From Salinibius halmophilus (lineage in GTDB: Bacteria > Pseudomonadota > Gammaproteobacteria > Pseudomonadales > Natronospirillaceae), in NCBI RefSeq assembly GCF_003577475.1, contig NZ_QPEP01000002.1, positions 293,924 to 357,923 of the forward strand: a stretch of 64,000 bases of DNA, in the 5' to 3' direction. A program made the position numbers and the translations under genes. A model generated the notes under the pieces. That model had not been told where the DNA came from. It did no database searches and was given only the letters and a program-made list of their open reading frames with translations. The number at the start of each line of letters is the position of its first letter. Position 1 is the stretch's first letter. This document shows, piece after piece, positions 45,847 through 56,043 of this stretch.

Positions 45847-46962
45847 TTAATCTGTTGTTGGGTGGGCCTGGTTTTCAACCACTTCCAAACCAAAACCTGA
45901 TAAGCCAGCAAACCTAAGTGGTGAGCTTAACAGCTTCATTTTGCCTACACCCAAGTCGCGCAGCATCTGTGCGCCGGTACCAATCTGAGTATATGACCCA
46001 TGGGTCGCGGTATTTTTAGCTCGTTGTTTTTCGCCAAAAATCGCGTTCAACTCACTCTGTAAGTCCAATGGCTGATCGGCATCGAGTAGTAACAACACGC
46101 CCGCTTCGTCATTGGCGATATTTTCTAGCGCTTGCTGCAGTGGCCAACTCGCTTGCTGGCCTGGGTTAATGTGCAGCAAGTCTCTCAGTGTCTTCGCTAC
46201 ATGAACCCGCACTGTGGTTGGCTTGTCTGGCGTTGGTTCACCCTTAACGAGCGCAATGTGAGTGCCATTACGCACTGAGTCGCGGTATACATTGAGCTGC
46301 ATGTCACCAAATGCGGTTTGCACCATGCCCTGCTCTTCGCGGGCAACGGTGTGCTCATTATTCATCCGGTATTCAATAAGGTCGGCAATAGTACCGATTT
46401 TTAACTGATGTTGCTCGGCAAACTTTTCTAAATCTGGACGTCGCGCCATGGTGCCGTCTTCATTCATGATTTCAACGATGACTGCCGCTGGCAAACAGCC
46501 TGCCATCATTGCGATATCACAACCCGCCTCGGTGTGGCCGGCACGTGCTAGCACACCACCAGGTTGGGCGCGCAATGGGAACACGTGACCTGGTTGAACA
46601 ATATCGCTTGGTTTGCTTTTTGGGTCGATGGCCGTGCGCACGGTATGAGCACGATCGGCAGCCGAAATACCCGTGGTGACTCCTTCTGCCGCTTCGATCG
46701 ACACAGTAAAAGCCGTTTCATATACCGTGTTGTTAGCCGCGGTCATCATTGGCAAACCAAGATAGTCGCAGCGTTCGGCTGTCATTGGCATGCAAATAAG
46801 TCCACGCGCTTCTTTGGCCATAAAATTTATCGCTTCTGGCGTGGCAAACTGGGCTGCCATGACAAGGTCGCCTTCGTTTTCGCGATCTTCGTCATCCATC
46901 AGGATTACCATTTTACCCTGCTGAATGTCGGCGATGAGCTCTTCGATACTATTTAAATCCAC
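45847..46962 (-). CDS. ribBA: Dihydroxybutanone phosphate synthase with degenerate RibA domain (RibBX-type)
   Basis: A 371-residue two-domain protein. Residues 1-200 are a complete RibB domain ([46 protein letters not shown]), making dihydroxybutanone phosphate from ribulose 5-phosphate. Residues 205-371 resemble GTP cyclohydrolase II, but the zinc ligands C...CDC and the EGRGIGL motif are absent (the matching stretch reads [15 protein letters not shown]); only the end [19 protein letters not shown] is well kept. The second domain is therefore probably inactive as RibA, and a separate ribA should exist elsewhere in the genome. Confidence 0.92.
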   Translation of the reverse strand: MDLNSIEELIADIQQGKMVILMDDEDRENEGDLVMAAQFATPEAINFMAKEARGLICMPMTAERCDYLGLPMMTAANNTVYETAFTVSIEAAEGVTTGISAADRAHTVRTAIDPKSKPSDIVQPGHVFPLRAQPGGVLARAGHTEAGCDIAMMAGCLPAAVIVEIMNEDGTMARRPDLEKFAEQHQLKIGTIADLIEYRMNNEHTVAREEQGMVQTAFGDMQLNVYRDSVRNGTHIALVKGEPTPDKPTTVRVHVAKTLRDLLHINPGQQASWPLQQALENIANDEAGVLLLLDADQPLDLQSELNAIFGEKQRAKNTATHGSYTQIGTGAQMLRDLGVGKMKLLSSPLRFAGLSGFGLEVVENQAHPTTD

Positions 46963-46971
46963 CTTGCACCC

Positions 46972-47628
46972 TTATTTCCAGTAGCCATGTTTAGCCAAAA
47001 AGTCTGATGAAAGCATAGACGCTTTCTCTTGTTGTTGACCGAGCATTAGTTTTTCTAAGTAACGTGCGATAACGTCTACTTCAACGTGTACTTTATCGCC
47101 CACTTTGTAAGTCATGATGATGGTTTCTTGCGCGGTATGTGGTACCACGTTAAGCGATACAATCTGCCCAGTTACTTCGTTAGCCGTTAAACTAACGCCA
47201 TCAACGGTAATACTGCCTTTACTCGCTAGGTAGCGTTGCAACGCCTTTGGCACTTGCAAATCGATACGCCAACTACGCGCATCGGCAATGATGGCAACAA
47301 CCGTTGCTTGGGCATCAACGTGTCCCGTCACAATATGGCCACCAAAGCGGTCGCCCATTGCCATCGCTTTTTCTAAGTTTACCTGTTGTCCGCTCGATAT
47401 GTGGGCAAATCCTGAATGGGCAACGGTCTCATTCGAAACATCTGCCCAAAATGACTGTGCATCAAACTTGACGACAGTTAAGCATACGCCATTAACAGCG
47501 ATTGAGTCCCCTAAGCGAACGTCGTCCATCGACATCGAGCCGACTTCTATGTGCAAAAGCAGATCACCTGCTGGCGTGCGCTGTGCACTTTTGATGGTAC
47601 CAACCGATTCAATTATTCCGGTAAACAT
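46972..47628 (-). CDS. ribC: Riboflavin synthase alpha subunit
   Basis: A 218-residue enzyme (also called RibE) that dismutates two lumazines to riboflavin. It has the internal lumazine-binding duplication: MFTGIIESVGTI with GDSIAVNGVCLTVV in the first half and GGHIVTGHVDA with GSITVDGVSLTANEV in the second. Seven bases after ribD and nine bases before ribBA in the operon. Confidence 0.95.
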   Translation of the reverse strand: MFTGIIESVGTIKSAQRTPAGDLLLHIEVGSMSMDDVRLGDSIAVNGVCLTVVKFDAQSFWADVSNETVAHSGFAHISSGQQVNLEKAMAMGDRFGGHIVTGHVDAQATVVAIIADARSWRIDLQVPKALQRYLASKGSITVDGVSLTANEVTGQIVSLNVVPHTAQETIIMTYKVGDKVHVEVDVIARYLEKLMLGQQQEKASMLSSDFLAKHGYWK

Positions 47629-47634
47629 AGGGTC

Positions 47635-48726
47635 TCATTTCTTAATAGTACACTCGAGCTTCAAATCATCACCCACTTGCGTGATTTGCTGCCAATTAAG
47701 TTCAATTGCGTCTTTTAGCTCAACGATTGGCAACTGGAACAACTGCCGAGCATCACTACCCAGTAATTTTGGTGCCACATATAGCACCAGCCGGTCAACC
47801 AGACCCGCCGCTAACAAACTACCGGCCAGCGTGGCACCTGCTTCTACCCAAACATCGTTAATTTCTTGCCGGCCAAGCTCGTCGAGCAGTAAATTTAAAT
47901 CAATTTGACCATCGAGCCCGCCACAAATAAAACGGTTAGCAACACCTGCTGGACTGTCTACGTTCGGAGCGCTAACCGCTTGCCAAACGTCGCCAGCAGT
48001 AGCAAATATTTTTTCGCTGCCGGTTAATTTACCTTGGCTATCTAGCACCACTTTCACTGGATAAACCCAAGGCGCCTCGGGTGTTGTTAAGCCTGCTTGC
48101 TCGGGGCGAAAGTCCATACTGGGCTGATCTGCCACAACAGTAGCCGATGTCGTAAGAATGGCGCCTGCCTCGCCACGTTCACGCTGCACATCAGCTCGCG
48201 CACTTGCTCCGGTAATCCACTGGCTCTCACCACTGGCCATGGCGGTTTTGCCATCTAACGAAGCGCCAAGTTTTAGTGTGACCCTAGGCTGGCCTGTTTG
48301 CATGCGTTGGAAAAAACCCGGATTGAGCGCCCAAGCATCTTGTTCACAAACACCAACGACACACTCAATACCAGCTGCTTCTAATTTCGCTTTGCCATTG
48401 CCAGCCACCTGAGGGTTTGGGTCGAGCATTGCCATGACCACTCGCGCAACACCAGCTTCAATTAGGCCATCGGCACAAGGAGGGGTGCGACCATGGTGCG
48501 AGCAGGGCTCGAGCGTTACATAGGCCGTAGCACCACGAGCGCGTTCACCAGCTTCCGCTAGCGCATGTCGCTCGGCATGCAGGGTGCCAGCTTGCAAATG
48601 CGCCCCTTTGCCAACCAACTCACCATTGCGCACAATTACCGAGCCGACTCTAGGGTTTGGTTTGGTGGTATAGCGGCCCCGTTTTGCTTCGGCAATGGCC
48701 AGCGCCATCCATTGTTGATCATTCAT
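47635..48726 (-). CDS. ribD: Bifunctional riboflavin deaminase/reductase RibD
   Basis: A 363-residue enzyme. N-terminal deaminase: [14 protein letters not shown] (zinc His and catalytic Glu) and [19 protein letters not shown] (zinc Cys). C-terminal NADPH-dependent reductase: [23 protein letters not shown] and [17 protein letters not shown]. It carries out the second and third steps of the pyrimidine branch of riboflavin synthesis. Its start overlaps the nrdR end by eight bases. Confidence 0.95.
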   Translation of the reverse strand: MNDQQWMALAIAEAKRGRYTTKPNPRVGSVIVRNGELVGKGAHLQAGTLHAERHALAEAGERARGATAYVTLEPCSHHGRTPPCADGLIEAGVARVVMAMLDPNPQVAGNGKAKLEAAGIECVVGVCEQDAWALNPGFFQRMQTGQPRVTLKLGASLDGKTAMASGESQWITGASARADVQRERGEAGAILTTSATVVADQPSMDFRPEQAGLTTPEAPWVYPVKVVLDSQGKLTGSEKIFATAGDVWQAVSAPNVDSPAGVANRFICGGLDGQIDLNLLLDELGRQEINDVWVEAGATLAGSLLAAGLVDRLVLYVAPKLLGSDARQLFQLPIVELKDAIELNWQQITQVGDDLKLECTIKK

Positions 48727-49183
48727 TGCGCGCGCTGCTCTCTAGTCGGTCAATTTCTGCTTTGAACTCGGATACGTCTTCAAAGCTTCGGTAGACCGAA
48801 GCAAACCGCACAAATGCCACTTTATCGAGTTGACTAAGCGCCTTCATGACCAACTCACCAAGAAAATGCGAGTCTACTTCACGCTCTCCGGTCGCGCGAA
48901 TTTGCGCTTTAATACGGTCGATCGACGCTTCCACATCATCCACACTTACTGGCCGTTTTTCTAGGGCGCGCTGCATGCCGGCTCTGAGTTTATGTTCATC
49001 AAAGGGCTGGCGAGTGCCGTTTTGTTTAATGACCTTTGGCATCACAAGTTCGGCAGTTTCGAAGGTTGTGTAGCGCTCACCACAAGCCAAGCACTCACGG
49101 CGGCGACGTATTTGTGCACCATCAGCGACTAACCGCGAGTCTATGACTTTGGTTTCAGGTGCATGGCAAAACGGACAATGCAT
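48719..49183 (-). CDS. nrdR: Ribonucleotide reductase repressor NrdR
   Basis: A 154-residue regulator: N-terminal zinc ribbon ([17 protein letters not shown], then [17 protein letters not shown]) and ATP-cone domain ([29 protein letters not shown]). It represses nrd genes in response to ATP/dATP. ATG 49183 was chosen at the zinc ribbon with AAGGGA upstream. It is the first gene of the nrdR-ribD-ribC-ribBA-ribH-nusB operon, the common gammaproteobacterial order. I see no FMN riboswitch in front. Confidence 0.95.
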   Translation of the reverse strand: MHCPFCHAPETKVIDSRLVADGAQIRRRRECLACGERYTTFETAELVMPKVIKQNGTRQPFDEHKLRAGMQRALEKRPVSVDDVEASIDRIKAQIRATGEREVDSHFLGELVMKALSQLDKVAFVRFASVYRSFEDVSEFKAEIDRLESSARNE

Positions 49184-49297
49184 ATGGGTATCCCTTGAAC
49201 TGTGCAAATATTCTACCTGTTTTTAAGCCGGTTTGCGCGCTTGGTCAGCAAATAACCGAAACCGTCTTGGTAGTTGATTTTACTCGCTCTGGCACAC

Positions 49298-49306
49298 TTA
49301 TCCACA
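49298..49306 (+). promoter_or_regulatory. Single DnaA-box match upstream of nrdR
   Basis: TTATCCACA is an exact match to the E. coli DnaA box consensus, 115 bases upstream of the nrdR start in a 212-base divergent intergenic region. One box by itself is weak evidence of function. Confidence 0.3.
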
Positions 49307-49395
49307 ACACTACACACATAGTTGCCAACCAATACATTGGATAACCTTGTCTATTGCCATACACTAGCGTCGCCTGACCCAAAAGGACTAAAGCC

Positions 49396-50037
49396 ATGCA
49401 AACAGAAATTTGCCGTCGCACAGTACCCAACTGCCCACCGATCGCATTTGAGGAAGTGAAAAACAGACTAGAAAATGGCGACCTGCTGTTGACCCGCAAG
49501 AAAGGACTAGTGGCTAGGCTGACGGGGTGGGGAATGAATAGTATTTGGACACATGTTGGGGTAGTGGTTCGCCTGCCTCAGATAGAAAGGGTGATGGTAT
49601 TAGAAGGTGCGCTAGGCGGTGTTCGCTTGGTGCCATTGCGCCATTATGTTGGCCACTACTGTGGGCAAGCTGGCAAGCATTACCCCGGCACAGTCTGTGT
49701 GATTCGAAGTAAAACCCAGCTCGCCGACAATCATTCGCAGGTACTGGCCAACGCCCTGGACAAGCTTGGTGCGCCATATGACTGGCAAGAGATTAAGCGC
49801 ATTATTGGGCGCTGGGCCAAGCGTGGTTTAGGCCTGAAGGTACGTACCCACTACAAAGCCGACCATAAATACATATGTTCTGAGTTTGCCCGCGACATGC
49901 TCAGTGATTATGGCATTAAGGTTCCGCTCAACACGAACGGAACCATAGTACCGGGCGATTTCGCCGACTCAAATAAGTTCAACTTAATCGCCGTTGTGCA
50001 GGTGCTAGCAGAGCACCCCTCTGCTAGCCTGGCCTAA
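49396..50037 (+). CDS. Permuted NlpC/P60-like cysteine hydrolase (YiiX/YebB type)
   Basis: A 213-residue protein of the permuted papain-like NlpC/P60 group. GDLLLTRKKG and the catalytic His in IWTHVGVVVRL, the Glu-containing VMVLEGALGGVRL, and the catalytic Cys in KYICSEFARDML occur in the permuted order. Family members cleave amide or ester bonds in cell-wall peptides or lipids. No signal peptide is present. It is divergent from nrdR and ends one base before the convergent DUF4397 lipoprotein gene. Confidence 0.85.
   Translation: MQTEICRRTVPNCPPIAFEEVKNRLENGDLLLTRKKGLVARLTGWGMNSIWTHVGVVVRLPQIERVMVLEGALGGVRLVPLRHYVGHYCGQAGKHYPGTVCVIRSKTQLADNHSQVLANALDKLGAPYDWQEIKRIIGRWAKRGLGLKVRTHYKADHKYICSEFARDMLSDYGIKVPLNTNGTIVPGDFADSNKFNLIAVVQVLAEHPSASLA
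50004..50028. terminator. 10-bp hairpin at the junction of two convergent genes
   Basis: GCTAGCAGAG and CTCTGCTAGC pair perfectly around CACCC. It lies inside the last codons of the NlpC/P60 gene and has no T run, so it may act as a shared Rho-independent-like stop or only as an mRNA end structure. Confidence 0.35.
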
Positions 50038-50038
50038 C

Positions 50039-51415
50039 TTACTGAACAAAACCATCCAGTAGTTTTAACGCGACCGCCGAGTCACCATCATCACGCGCGA
50101 TGGCTGTGTAGACATTGTTGTTCGACAACGATATTTGCACAGGGCCAATCGCAGCAGTTTTGCTGCCAGCTGGTGTTACGGTAAGCGTGTAGTTGCCACC
50201 GGCAACCGGCAAGTAGCCGCTATCTGCCTTGAATGGCACATCGCTCAGCACCGGCGCATCGTCAGAAATGTCTTGGTCATCAGCAGCAGTCAGGTAAACA
50301 TCAACGCCAGCGGCGTTGGTCGCACCATGTACTACACGCAGTTTGGCGTGTGTTGCCACCGTGCGTTGATCATCTTCTAGCACAAGCGGTTCAATGTTCG
50401 CCAAGCGACCAACGGCTACCACAGAATACTCTGCTCCAGTCGCGAGCGTTAGATCGGCATTGATCGCCGCACCTTCAGCGCTATCGAAGCCTGCTGCACC
50501 CACTTGCACGTTGTAGGTTGCGCCTGGCACGGTTAAGTAGCCTGCATCTTCAGTGAAGCCTAAGCCTGAAACAAGCGGCGCACTGTAGTTACCATTGGCC
50601 ACCACGTCTACAGCTGGCGTATCAACTGAGTTATGCACTACTCGCAAGTCGGCGCCAGCAGAGGTATCAAAGAGGTCAATTTCATTGCCTTGATCAAACG
50701 CGACCAACTGCACTGGGCTGTCACCTGAGCGCACGTTATCAAGTGCACCAACCAGCAGATCAGCACCAGCAGGTAGTGCCACTGCGCCAGAATTATAGAC
50801 AACAGCATCTACATTGCCGGCAGCTGTGATACGGATTTGATATTCACCAGCAGGCACTTCAACGGCGTCTAGCGCTTGCTTGAACGGCAATGGGTTGTTG
50901 TTTAGCGGCGTTGATGTGGCAAGGTCAGCGTCTGGTGCAGTGACATACACATCAACTTCTGGTGCGCCAGCGGCTAGGTGGGCAACACGAACACGAACAT
51001 TATTGGCATCGGTCAAGTTGCCAGAGTCAGCCAGCACAACAGGCTCTAACGTGCCATTCGCCACACTACCCACAGCAATGATGTCGTAGCGGGTATTACC
51101 TTCTAGCGGTAGCGAATCGACGCTAATCACCGCACCCGTTTCACCGCCAGCACTAAGGCCAGTTACGTTAACCGGGTACGCCGTTGCTGGCACCGAGATG
51201 TAATTTGAAGAGTCGGCGTAGTCAAGGTTCGCTACATCAGCACTATTATCAATCATGCTGAGATAGGCATTGACCGCAGGGGCATCGGCAGAAGCGTGGA
51301 TAACACGGACTTCTGCTAACAAGGCGCCGGTGTCGTCAACTGTGTCGACTGTCATGTTACAGGCTGCCAAGGTGGTTGCTGCTGCAACGGCAAGAGCGAT
51401 TTTAGACTTAAGCAT
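50039..51415 (-). CDS. DUF4397-repeat lipoprotein
   Basis: A 458-residue surface or periplasmic lipoprotein: MLKSKIALAVAAATTLAAC gives a lipobox (LAAC). The mature chain holds four repeats starting RVIHASADAPAVNAYL, RVAHLAAGAPEVDVYV, RVVHNSVDTPAVDVV and RVVHGATNAAGVDVYL, the DUF4397 beta-domain found in many secreted proteins of marine bacteria. The function of the domain is not established. The chain is acidic and low in lysine. It lies next to another large lipoprotein gene on the same strand. Confidence 0.88.
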   Translation of the reverse strand: MLKSKIALAVAAATTLAACNMTVDTVDDTGALLAEVRVIHASADAPAVNAYLSMIDNSADVANLDYADSSNYISVPATAYPVNVTGLSAGGETGAVISVDSLPLEGNTRYDIIAVGSVANGTLEPVVLADSGNLTDANNVRVRVAHLAAGAPEVDVYVTAPDADLATSTPLNNNPLPFKQALDAVEVPAGEYQIRITAAGNVDAVVYNSGAVALPAGADLLVGALDNVRSGDSPVQLVAFDQGNEIDLFDTSAGADLRVVHNSVDTPAVDVVANGNYSAPLVSGLGFTEDAGYLTVPGATYNVQVGAAGFDSAEGAAINADLTLATGAEYSVVAVGRLANIEPLVLEDDQRTVATHAKLRVVHGATNAAGVDVYLTAADDQDISDDAPVLSDVPFKADSGYLPVAGGNYTLTVTPAGSKTAAIGPVQISLSNNNVYTAIARDDGDSAVALKLLDGFVQ

Positions 51416-51593
51416 CTTTGTTCTCCTTCGTGGTTATTATTGAGAGATGCTTTGGCCGTTACGAGCTGCCGGATTGCTAAGATTTGATGAAAAAAACCGT
51501 AATGAATGTTTTATAGGCTGATGTCGCAAGCGTACAAAATTGAGTTAAACCAGGTTTAAAAAGCTACCGTAGCAGCCGATCACTGAACGAAAA

Positions 51594-51620
51594 GGCCGTT
51601 ATGCGATATACATAGCGGCC
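51594..51620 (-). terminator. Terminator of the large repeat lipoprotein gene
   Basis: GGCCGTTATG pairs with CATAGCGGCC (10 bp, one G-T) around CGATATA. On the minus strand it runs into TTTTCGTT. It is 27 bases past the stop codon at 51647. Confidence 0.8.
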
Positions 51621-51646
51621 CTCTGATGTGATGTGGCGCAGTTGTA

Positions 51647-54187
51647 CTAGTTGTTAAACAAGTTCAACCCATGGTGATCATCATAAATAACAATTAACGT
51701 ATCCCCGTTCACCAAGTTGACTGTGGCAGAGGCAAGCGCTTGCTTGTTCGCTAGATTATTTGGCAACTCTGCTTGCTGATCACGAAGGTTACCTGTTACC
51801 CGCCGCTGCTGGCGAATGACCCGCACTTCGACTTCGCCAACCAAGGATTGCAAGGCTGAGTTCATAACAGTGAAGTCAACACTGGTTGGCGATAGTGAGT
51901 CGGAGGCAAACAGCACCTGAAACTCGCCGGCTACCTGCTTACCAAACACCAGTTGCACACCCTTAGGAGACGTGTTCAACACTCGAATTGCTGGTGGGTG
52001 TGCCAGGCCCGGCTCACTACTAAACACCACCCAACCAGTTTCGCCACCTGCGCTTGCGTTACCATCGACTGCACCAACTGAGCGCTGGATACGAGGCAAC
52101 TGGTAGAGTGCGCTAAATGTATCGGCATAAAAGCTTTGTTCACGCTGAGGCGTAGTGGAAGCGCCGAAGTCACTATACCAAGGGCCCGCTAGCGCCCCTT
52201 GCTCTGTATTAAACTCAGTCCATAGTGCATCAGCGCTAAAGACCGAGAACAACTCAGCAGTCTGCCCTGGCTGAAGGTTTTGCGCGATCTGGGTGCTATC
52301 TGTCGACTGGTAACCACTACCGATATAAACATTCAATGAATCAGCCCCTGACGCCAAGCCATTCCAGAACACCGCTTTCGCGTGACCACATTGCGCAATG
52401 CGCTGCCATCCGGTTTGCGCTCCACTTGGATCGGTTAACCTTGGAGCCTGCACTGAGGTTGTGTCGATCAACTCAAACAACACACCTTGCGCGGCTCGCA
52501 CACGATCCCCTTGCTGATACATCTGGCTTGCTACATATTCAGGCGCTGTTTGGCAGGTCTGCTGCGTATCTGGCACTGAACAATAGCCAATACCCTGCCA
52601 TGCTAGTTCGGCATCAGCATTACCTTGGCGAGGTACATAGGTATCATTGCCACAAAGATGGCCATCAATACAGGCATAGACTCGGCCACTGAGCACAACT
52701 TCATCATTCAGCTCATAGTTTGTACCCGGCTGATAAAGGGGCGCCGAACACTCGGATAAACGCGACAAACGATAAGACCAAGCATCTAATGGGTCTGTCC
52801 CATCAGCAACTTCCTCACCATCCGAGACGCCGTCTTCGTCGGTATCAAACTTGCGAGGGTTAGTACCATAATCTTGCGTCTCGCTAAGATTACCTAAGCC
52901 ATCTGCGTCCGTGTCGTTGTTTGGGTTCGCATCTTCGCGATCGAACTCATCACTCACCCCATCATTATCGGCATCAGCAACACTAGACTCCAAAGCATCA
53001 ACTTTACCGTCGCCATCGCTGTCATCATTACCATCCGCTGAATCGGTAACCGAGTCGCCATCGGTGTCTGAGTTTAATGGGTCCGTTCCAATTGTTGACT
53101 CATACAGATCAGTCCAGCCATCACCATCGGAGTCAGAGTTTGAATCAGTTGGGTCTGCATCACCACCATCATTAACCCCATCGCCATCGGAATCTGGTTC
53201 CAGAGGATCAGTTCCTAGATCTACTTCCTCACCATCTGATAGACCATCACCGTCGGTGTCTGGAAGACTAGGGTCTGTGCCGATGTCACCTTCCTCGCCA
53301 TCCGTTAGCCCATCACCATCTGAGTCGACTGGTGTAGGGGTAGGGCTTGGCTCTGCCGTTGCACTCGGTACTGCAGTGGCACTCGGTACTGCAGTGGCAC
53401 TTGGTACAGTTGTGACACTTGGCTCTGCAGTGACACTTGGCTCTGCAGTGGTACTTGGTACCGCCGTAGCACTCGGCTCTGCCGTAGTGCTTGGTAATGC
53501 TGTGGTACTTGGTAATGCTGTGGCACTTGGCTCTGCCGTTATACTCGGTACTGCTGTAGCACTCGGCTCTGCTGTGGTACTTGGCTCTGCAGTGGCACTC
53601 GGTTCTGCCGTGGTACTTGGAATTGCTGTGGTACTCGGCACTGCTGTAGTACTTGGTACCGCCGTGGCACTTGGCTCTGTCGTAGCACTAGGTACTGTTG
53701 TGGCGCTTGGCTCTGTCGTAGCACTCGGCTCCGCAGTTGTACTTGGTACTGCTGTGGTACTTGGCTCTGTAGTGGCACTTGGTAATGCTGTGGTACTTGG
53801 TAATGCTGTGGCACTCGGTTCTGCCGTAGTGCTTGGTAATGCTGTGGTACTTGGTACTGCCGTAGTGCTTGGTAATGCTGTGGTACTTGGTGCCGCCGTA
53901 GTGCTTGGTAATGCTGTGGCACTCGGTTCTGCCGTAGTGCTTGGTAATGCTGTGGCACTCGGTTCTGCCGTTGTATTTGGGGTTACTGTGGCACTTGGCT
54001 CTGCAGTATCTGTTGGCGATACAGATGGGCTTGGCGATACGCTTCCGTTGGGCTGTTGCGTAACGATTAGAGCATTGTCGGTTTGATTGGCAAAACTGGC
54101 CGACGTTGTCGTTGAACCATTGTCCGAGCATGCAGTAACCGTTGCCGCTGATACCGCTAATGCTATCCATTTAAGCTGATATTTCAT
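51647..54187 (-). CDS. Large surface lipoprotein with TPS-type repeats, TSP3 repeats and chitin-binding modules
   Basis: An 846-residue lipoprotein: signal [20 protein letters not shown] with lipobox VTAC. Residues about 59-281 are a six-residue repeat of the form [AT]TA[EVL]PS, about 36 units, a stiff and likely glycosylated stalk. Residues about 288-470 are thrombospondin type 3 calcium-binding repeats ([24 protein letters not shown], with D-x-D-x-D-G). Residues about 479-537 and 545-600 look like CBM5/12 chitin-binding modules ([22 protein letters not shown]). The last 240 residues are beta-rich and not recognised. Inferred role: calcium-stiffened adhesin or chitin-attachment protein on the outer membrane. 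Confidence 0.85.
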   Translation of the reverse strand: MKYQLKWIALAVSAATVTACSDNGSTTTSASFANQTDNALIVTQQPNGSVSPSPSVSPTDTAEPSATVTPNTTAEPSATALPSTTAEPSATALPSTTAAPSTTALPSTTAVPSTTALPSTTAEPSATALPSTTALPSATTEPSTTAVPSTTAEPSATTEPSATTVPSATTEPSATAVPSTTAVPSTTAIPSTTAEPSATAEPSTTAEPSATAVPSITAEPSATALPSTTALPSTTAEPSATAVPSTTAEPSVTAEPSVTTVPSATAVPSATAVPSATAEPSPTPTPVDSDGDGLTDGEEGDIGTDPSLPDTDGDGLSDGEEVDLGTDPLEPDSDGDGVNDGGDADPTDSNSDSDGDGWTDLYESTIGTDPLNSDTDGDSVTDSADGNDDSDGDGKVDALESSVADADNDGVSDEFDREDANPNNDTDADGLGNLSETQDYGTNPRKFDTDEDGVSDGEEVADGTDPLDAWSYRLSRLSECSAPLYQPGTNYELNDEVVLSGRVYACIDGHLCGNDTYVPRQGNADAELAWQGIGYCSVPDTQQTCQTAPEYVASQMYQQGDRVRAAQGVLFELIDTTSVQAPRLTDPSGAQTGWQRIAQCGHAKAVFWNGLASGADSLNVYIGSGYQSTDSTQIAQNLQPGQTAELFSVFSADALWTEFNTEQGALAGPWYSDFGASTTPQREQSFYADTFSALYQLPRIQRSVGAVDGNASAGGETGWVVFSSEPGLAHPPAIRVLNTSPKGVQLVFGKQVAGEFQVLFASDSLSPTSVDFTVMNSALQSLVGEVEVRVIRQQRRVTGNLRDQQAELPNNLANKQALASATVNLVNGDTLIVIYDDHHGLNLFNN
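53345..54013 (-). repeat. Coding tandem repeat, 18-bp period
   Basis: About 36 tandem 18-base units encoding [AT]TA[EVL]PS inside the 846-residue lipoprotein. Units differ mainly in the fourth residue (Glu, Val, Leu, Ile, Ala) and in silent sites, so the array is old enough to have drifted, but it is long enough to vary in copy number between strains. Confidence 0.9.
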
Positions 54188-54558
54188 TACACCCTACTCC
54201 CATCATTTGCCTTCCCATTTGCTGGCACCTCGGCCACAACCGCTGTTTGGCATTACATTTTATTACCTTTGCAAGAAGACTTCATCTTTTTTGACGTTTT
54301 GTGACCTGAACCGCGTTAAATTTTTGTATTTTTTAGATTACAGACATTTTTTTGGCAGGAAGCACCATAGTTTTTATTTCGCTTTTCATAAAGCAATTAA
54401 CAAGCCAACCCTCTTACACTGTTCCAATACACCTCTAAAACACCATCTTTGACTAAAAAACCAAGCACTTGCGTATACCTATCGGCAACAGGTTATCGAC
54501 AACAGGTTCGGGTTCTACATGGTATTCACTTGCGCATTAGTCGCCGCAGGTTTATGGC
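54188..54558. other. AT-rich intergenic region
   Basis: About 370 bases between two divergent genes (the repeat lipoprotein and a photolyase). It is T-rich in the middle and carries the phrase CAACAGGTT twice (54480-54510). I see no RNA gene, terminator or confident promoter. Confidence 0.5.
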
Positions 54559-56043
54559 ATGGCTGAAGCTCATGGGGTGGGACGTAAGTTGAACGTTATT
54601 TGGTTCAAACGCGATTTTAGGGTTAATGACCACAAAGCACTTCAACAGGCTTGTATGGATGCAAACAAGCGTGGCATTGCGGTGGTTGCACTGTATGCCA
54701 TTGAGGAGGCTTACTGGCAGCTGCCTGATACCAGCACTCGCCAATGGGGGTTTATCGTCGAGTCGCTTAAGGCGTTGCACGCAGAGCTAGCCAATTTGAA
54801 TATTGCGTTACATATAGGCTGCGGCAAGGCTGATGATCTGTTATCCATCATCCACCAGCAAACTAAGATTACCGCCTTATATAGCCACGAAGAAACGGGT
54901 AACGAATGGACATTTCAACGTGATATAGATGTAAGCAAATGGTGTAAACGGCATGGAATTACTTGGCATGAGTACCGGCAATTTGGCGTTAAAAGGCGAC
55001 TTAGCAATCGCGATGATTGGTTGAAGCACTATCAGGCCATTATCGACACACCTATTGCAACGCCCGCATCGGCGCAAAAAACTTTGCGTGACCTGCAGCT
55101 ACCTACTAGCAAAATAAATATAGCCCGAGGCTATGACCATACACCGGCACCACAGCGCCAACACGGCGGCCGGGGAGCTGGCGACGCTTTATTGAACAAG
55201 TTTATTAGCCAAAATTTGCCAAGCTATTTAAAAACCATTGGCTCCCCTGCTAAAGCCGCTGAATTTTCTAGCCGCCTTAGCCCTTACTTGGCTTATGGCT
55301 GCATTAGTATGAAAGAAGTGATTCGCCGACTTGAAGCAGTAGATCAGCATAAAAGGCAGCGTAACGCCTTTCGCTCGCGACTCTATTGGCATTGCCACTT
55401 TATTCAAAAGTTAGAGGATGAGCCTAGCCTTGCTCGCCAAGCCATGCACCCACAACTAGATGACGCATTAAAAAGGCGCTTTGATGATGCAGTATTTCAG
55501 AAATGGGCAACGGGCAATACTGGCGTGCCTTGGGTCGACGCCTGCATGCGCTCGCTTATTGCCATGGGCTGGCTGAACTTTCGTATGCGCGCCATGTTAA
55601 CGTCATTTGCAACCTATCACTTATGGCTACCTTGGCAGCCAGTGGGAGAGCATCTTGCTCGTCTATTCGTCGACTACGAGCCAGGCATTCACTGGTCACA
55701 AATTCAAATGCAATCAGGGGTCACCGGTATTAATCCAAACCGCATGTACAACCCAGTGCAACAAGGTCAAAAATATGACCCCGCCGCACACTTTATTAAA
55801 CGCTGGATTCCAGAACTCGCCCACCTACCGGCAGTTATTTGCCACCAACCTTGGCTAGGTGGACACTATATAACACCTGTTATCGATCCAGTAATCGGCG
55901 CGCGCCAAGCACGTGCGAAACTAAAAGCCGCCGAAGTAGATCGCAGCATTAGCCGCCGTGTTTATCAAAAACATGGTAGTCGGCGACGCCAGCCCAAGCG
56001 TAAATCCTCGAATACCAAGCAACCGGACTTGTTTAGCGAATGA
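54559..56043 (+). CDS. Cryptochrome/photolyase family protein
   Basis: A 494-residue FAD flavoprotein. The N-terminal Rossmann-like antenna domain starts NVIWFKRDFRVNDHKAL; the C-terminal FAD domain contains SRLSPYLAYGCIS, TGNTGVPWVDACMRSL, GWLNFRMRAMLTSFATYHLWLPW and HWSQIQMQSGVTG. The FRMRAML form marks a branch distinct from classical CPD photolyase I. It either repairs UV lesions or is a light sensor. A basic tail (SRRRQPKRKS) ends the protein. Its stop overlaps the next photolyase gene (ATGA), so the two are co-translated. The start is not certain: an in-frame TTG at the conserved region is also possible. Confidence 0.9.
   Translation: MAEAHGVGRKLNVIWFKRDFRVNDHKALQQACMDANKRGIAVVALYAIEEAYWQLPDTSTRQWGFIVESLKALHAELANLNIALHIGCGKADDLLSIIHQQTKITALYSHEETGNEWTFQRDIDVSKWCKRHGITWHEYRQFGVKRRLSNRDDWLKHYQAIIDTPIATPASAQKTLRDLQLPTSKINIARGYDHTPAPQRQHGGRGAGDALLNKFISQNLPSYLKTIGSPAKAAEFSSRLSPYLAYGCISMKEVIRRLEAVDQHKRQRNAFRSRLYWHCHFIQKLEDEPSLARQAMHPQLDDALKRRFDDAVFQKWATGNTGVPWVDACMRSLIAMGWLNFRMRAMLTSFATYHLWLPWQPVGEHLARLFVDYEPGIHWSQIQMQSGVTGINPNRMYNPVQQGQKYDPAAHFIKRWIPELAHLPAVICHQPWLGGHYITPVIDPVIGARQARAKLKAAEVDRSISRRVYQKHGSRRRQPKRKSSNTKQPDLFSE

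Noticed and set aside
46564..46956. 130-residue plus-strand frame
   Set aside because: Antisense to the conserved RibB domain; no features of its own.
53345..54013. Regular repeats considered as a CRISPR array
   Set aside because: Units are 18 bases, contiguous and in frame with a lipoprotein; there are no spacers and no cas genes in the window.
52911..54086. 391-residue plus-strand frame rich in Val, Ala, Leu and Gly
   Set aside because: Mirror of the coding 18-bp repeat and TSP3 repeats of the lipoprotein; its regular pattern only reflects the repeat on the other strand.
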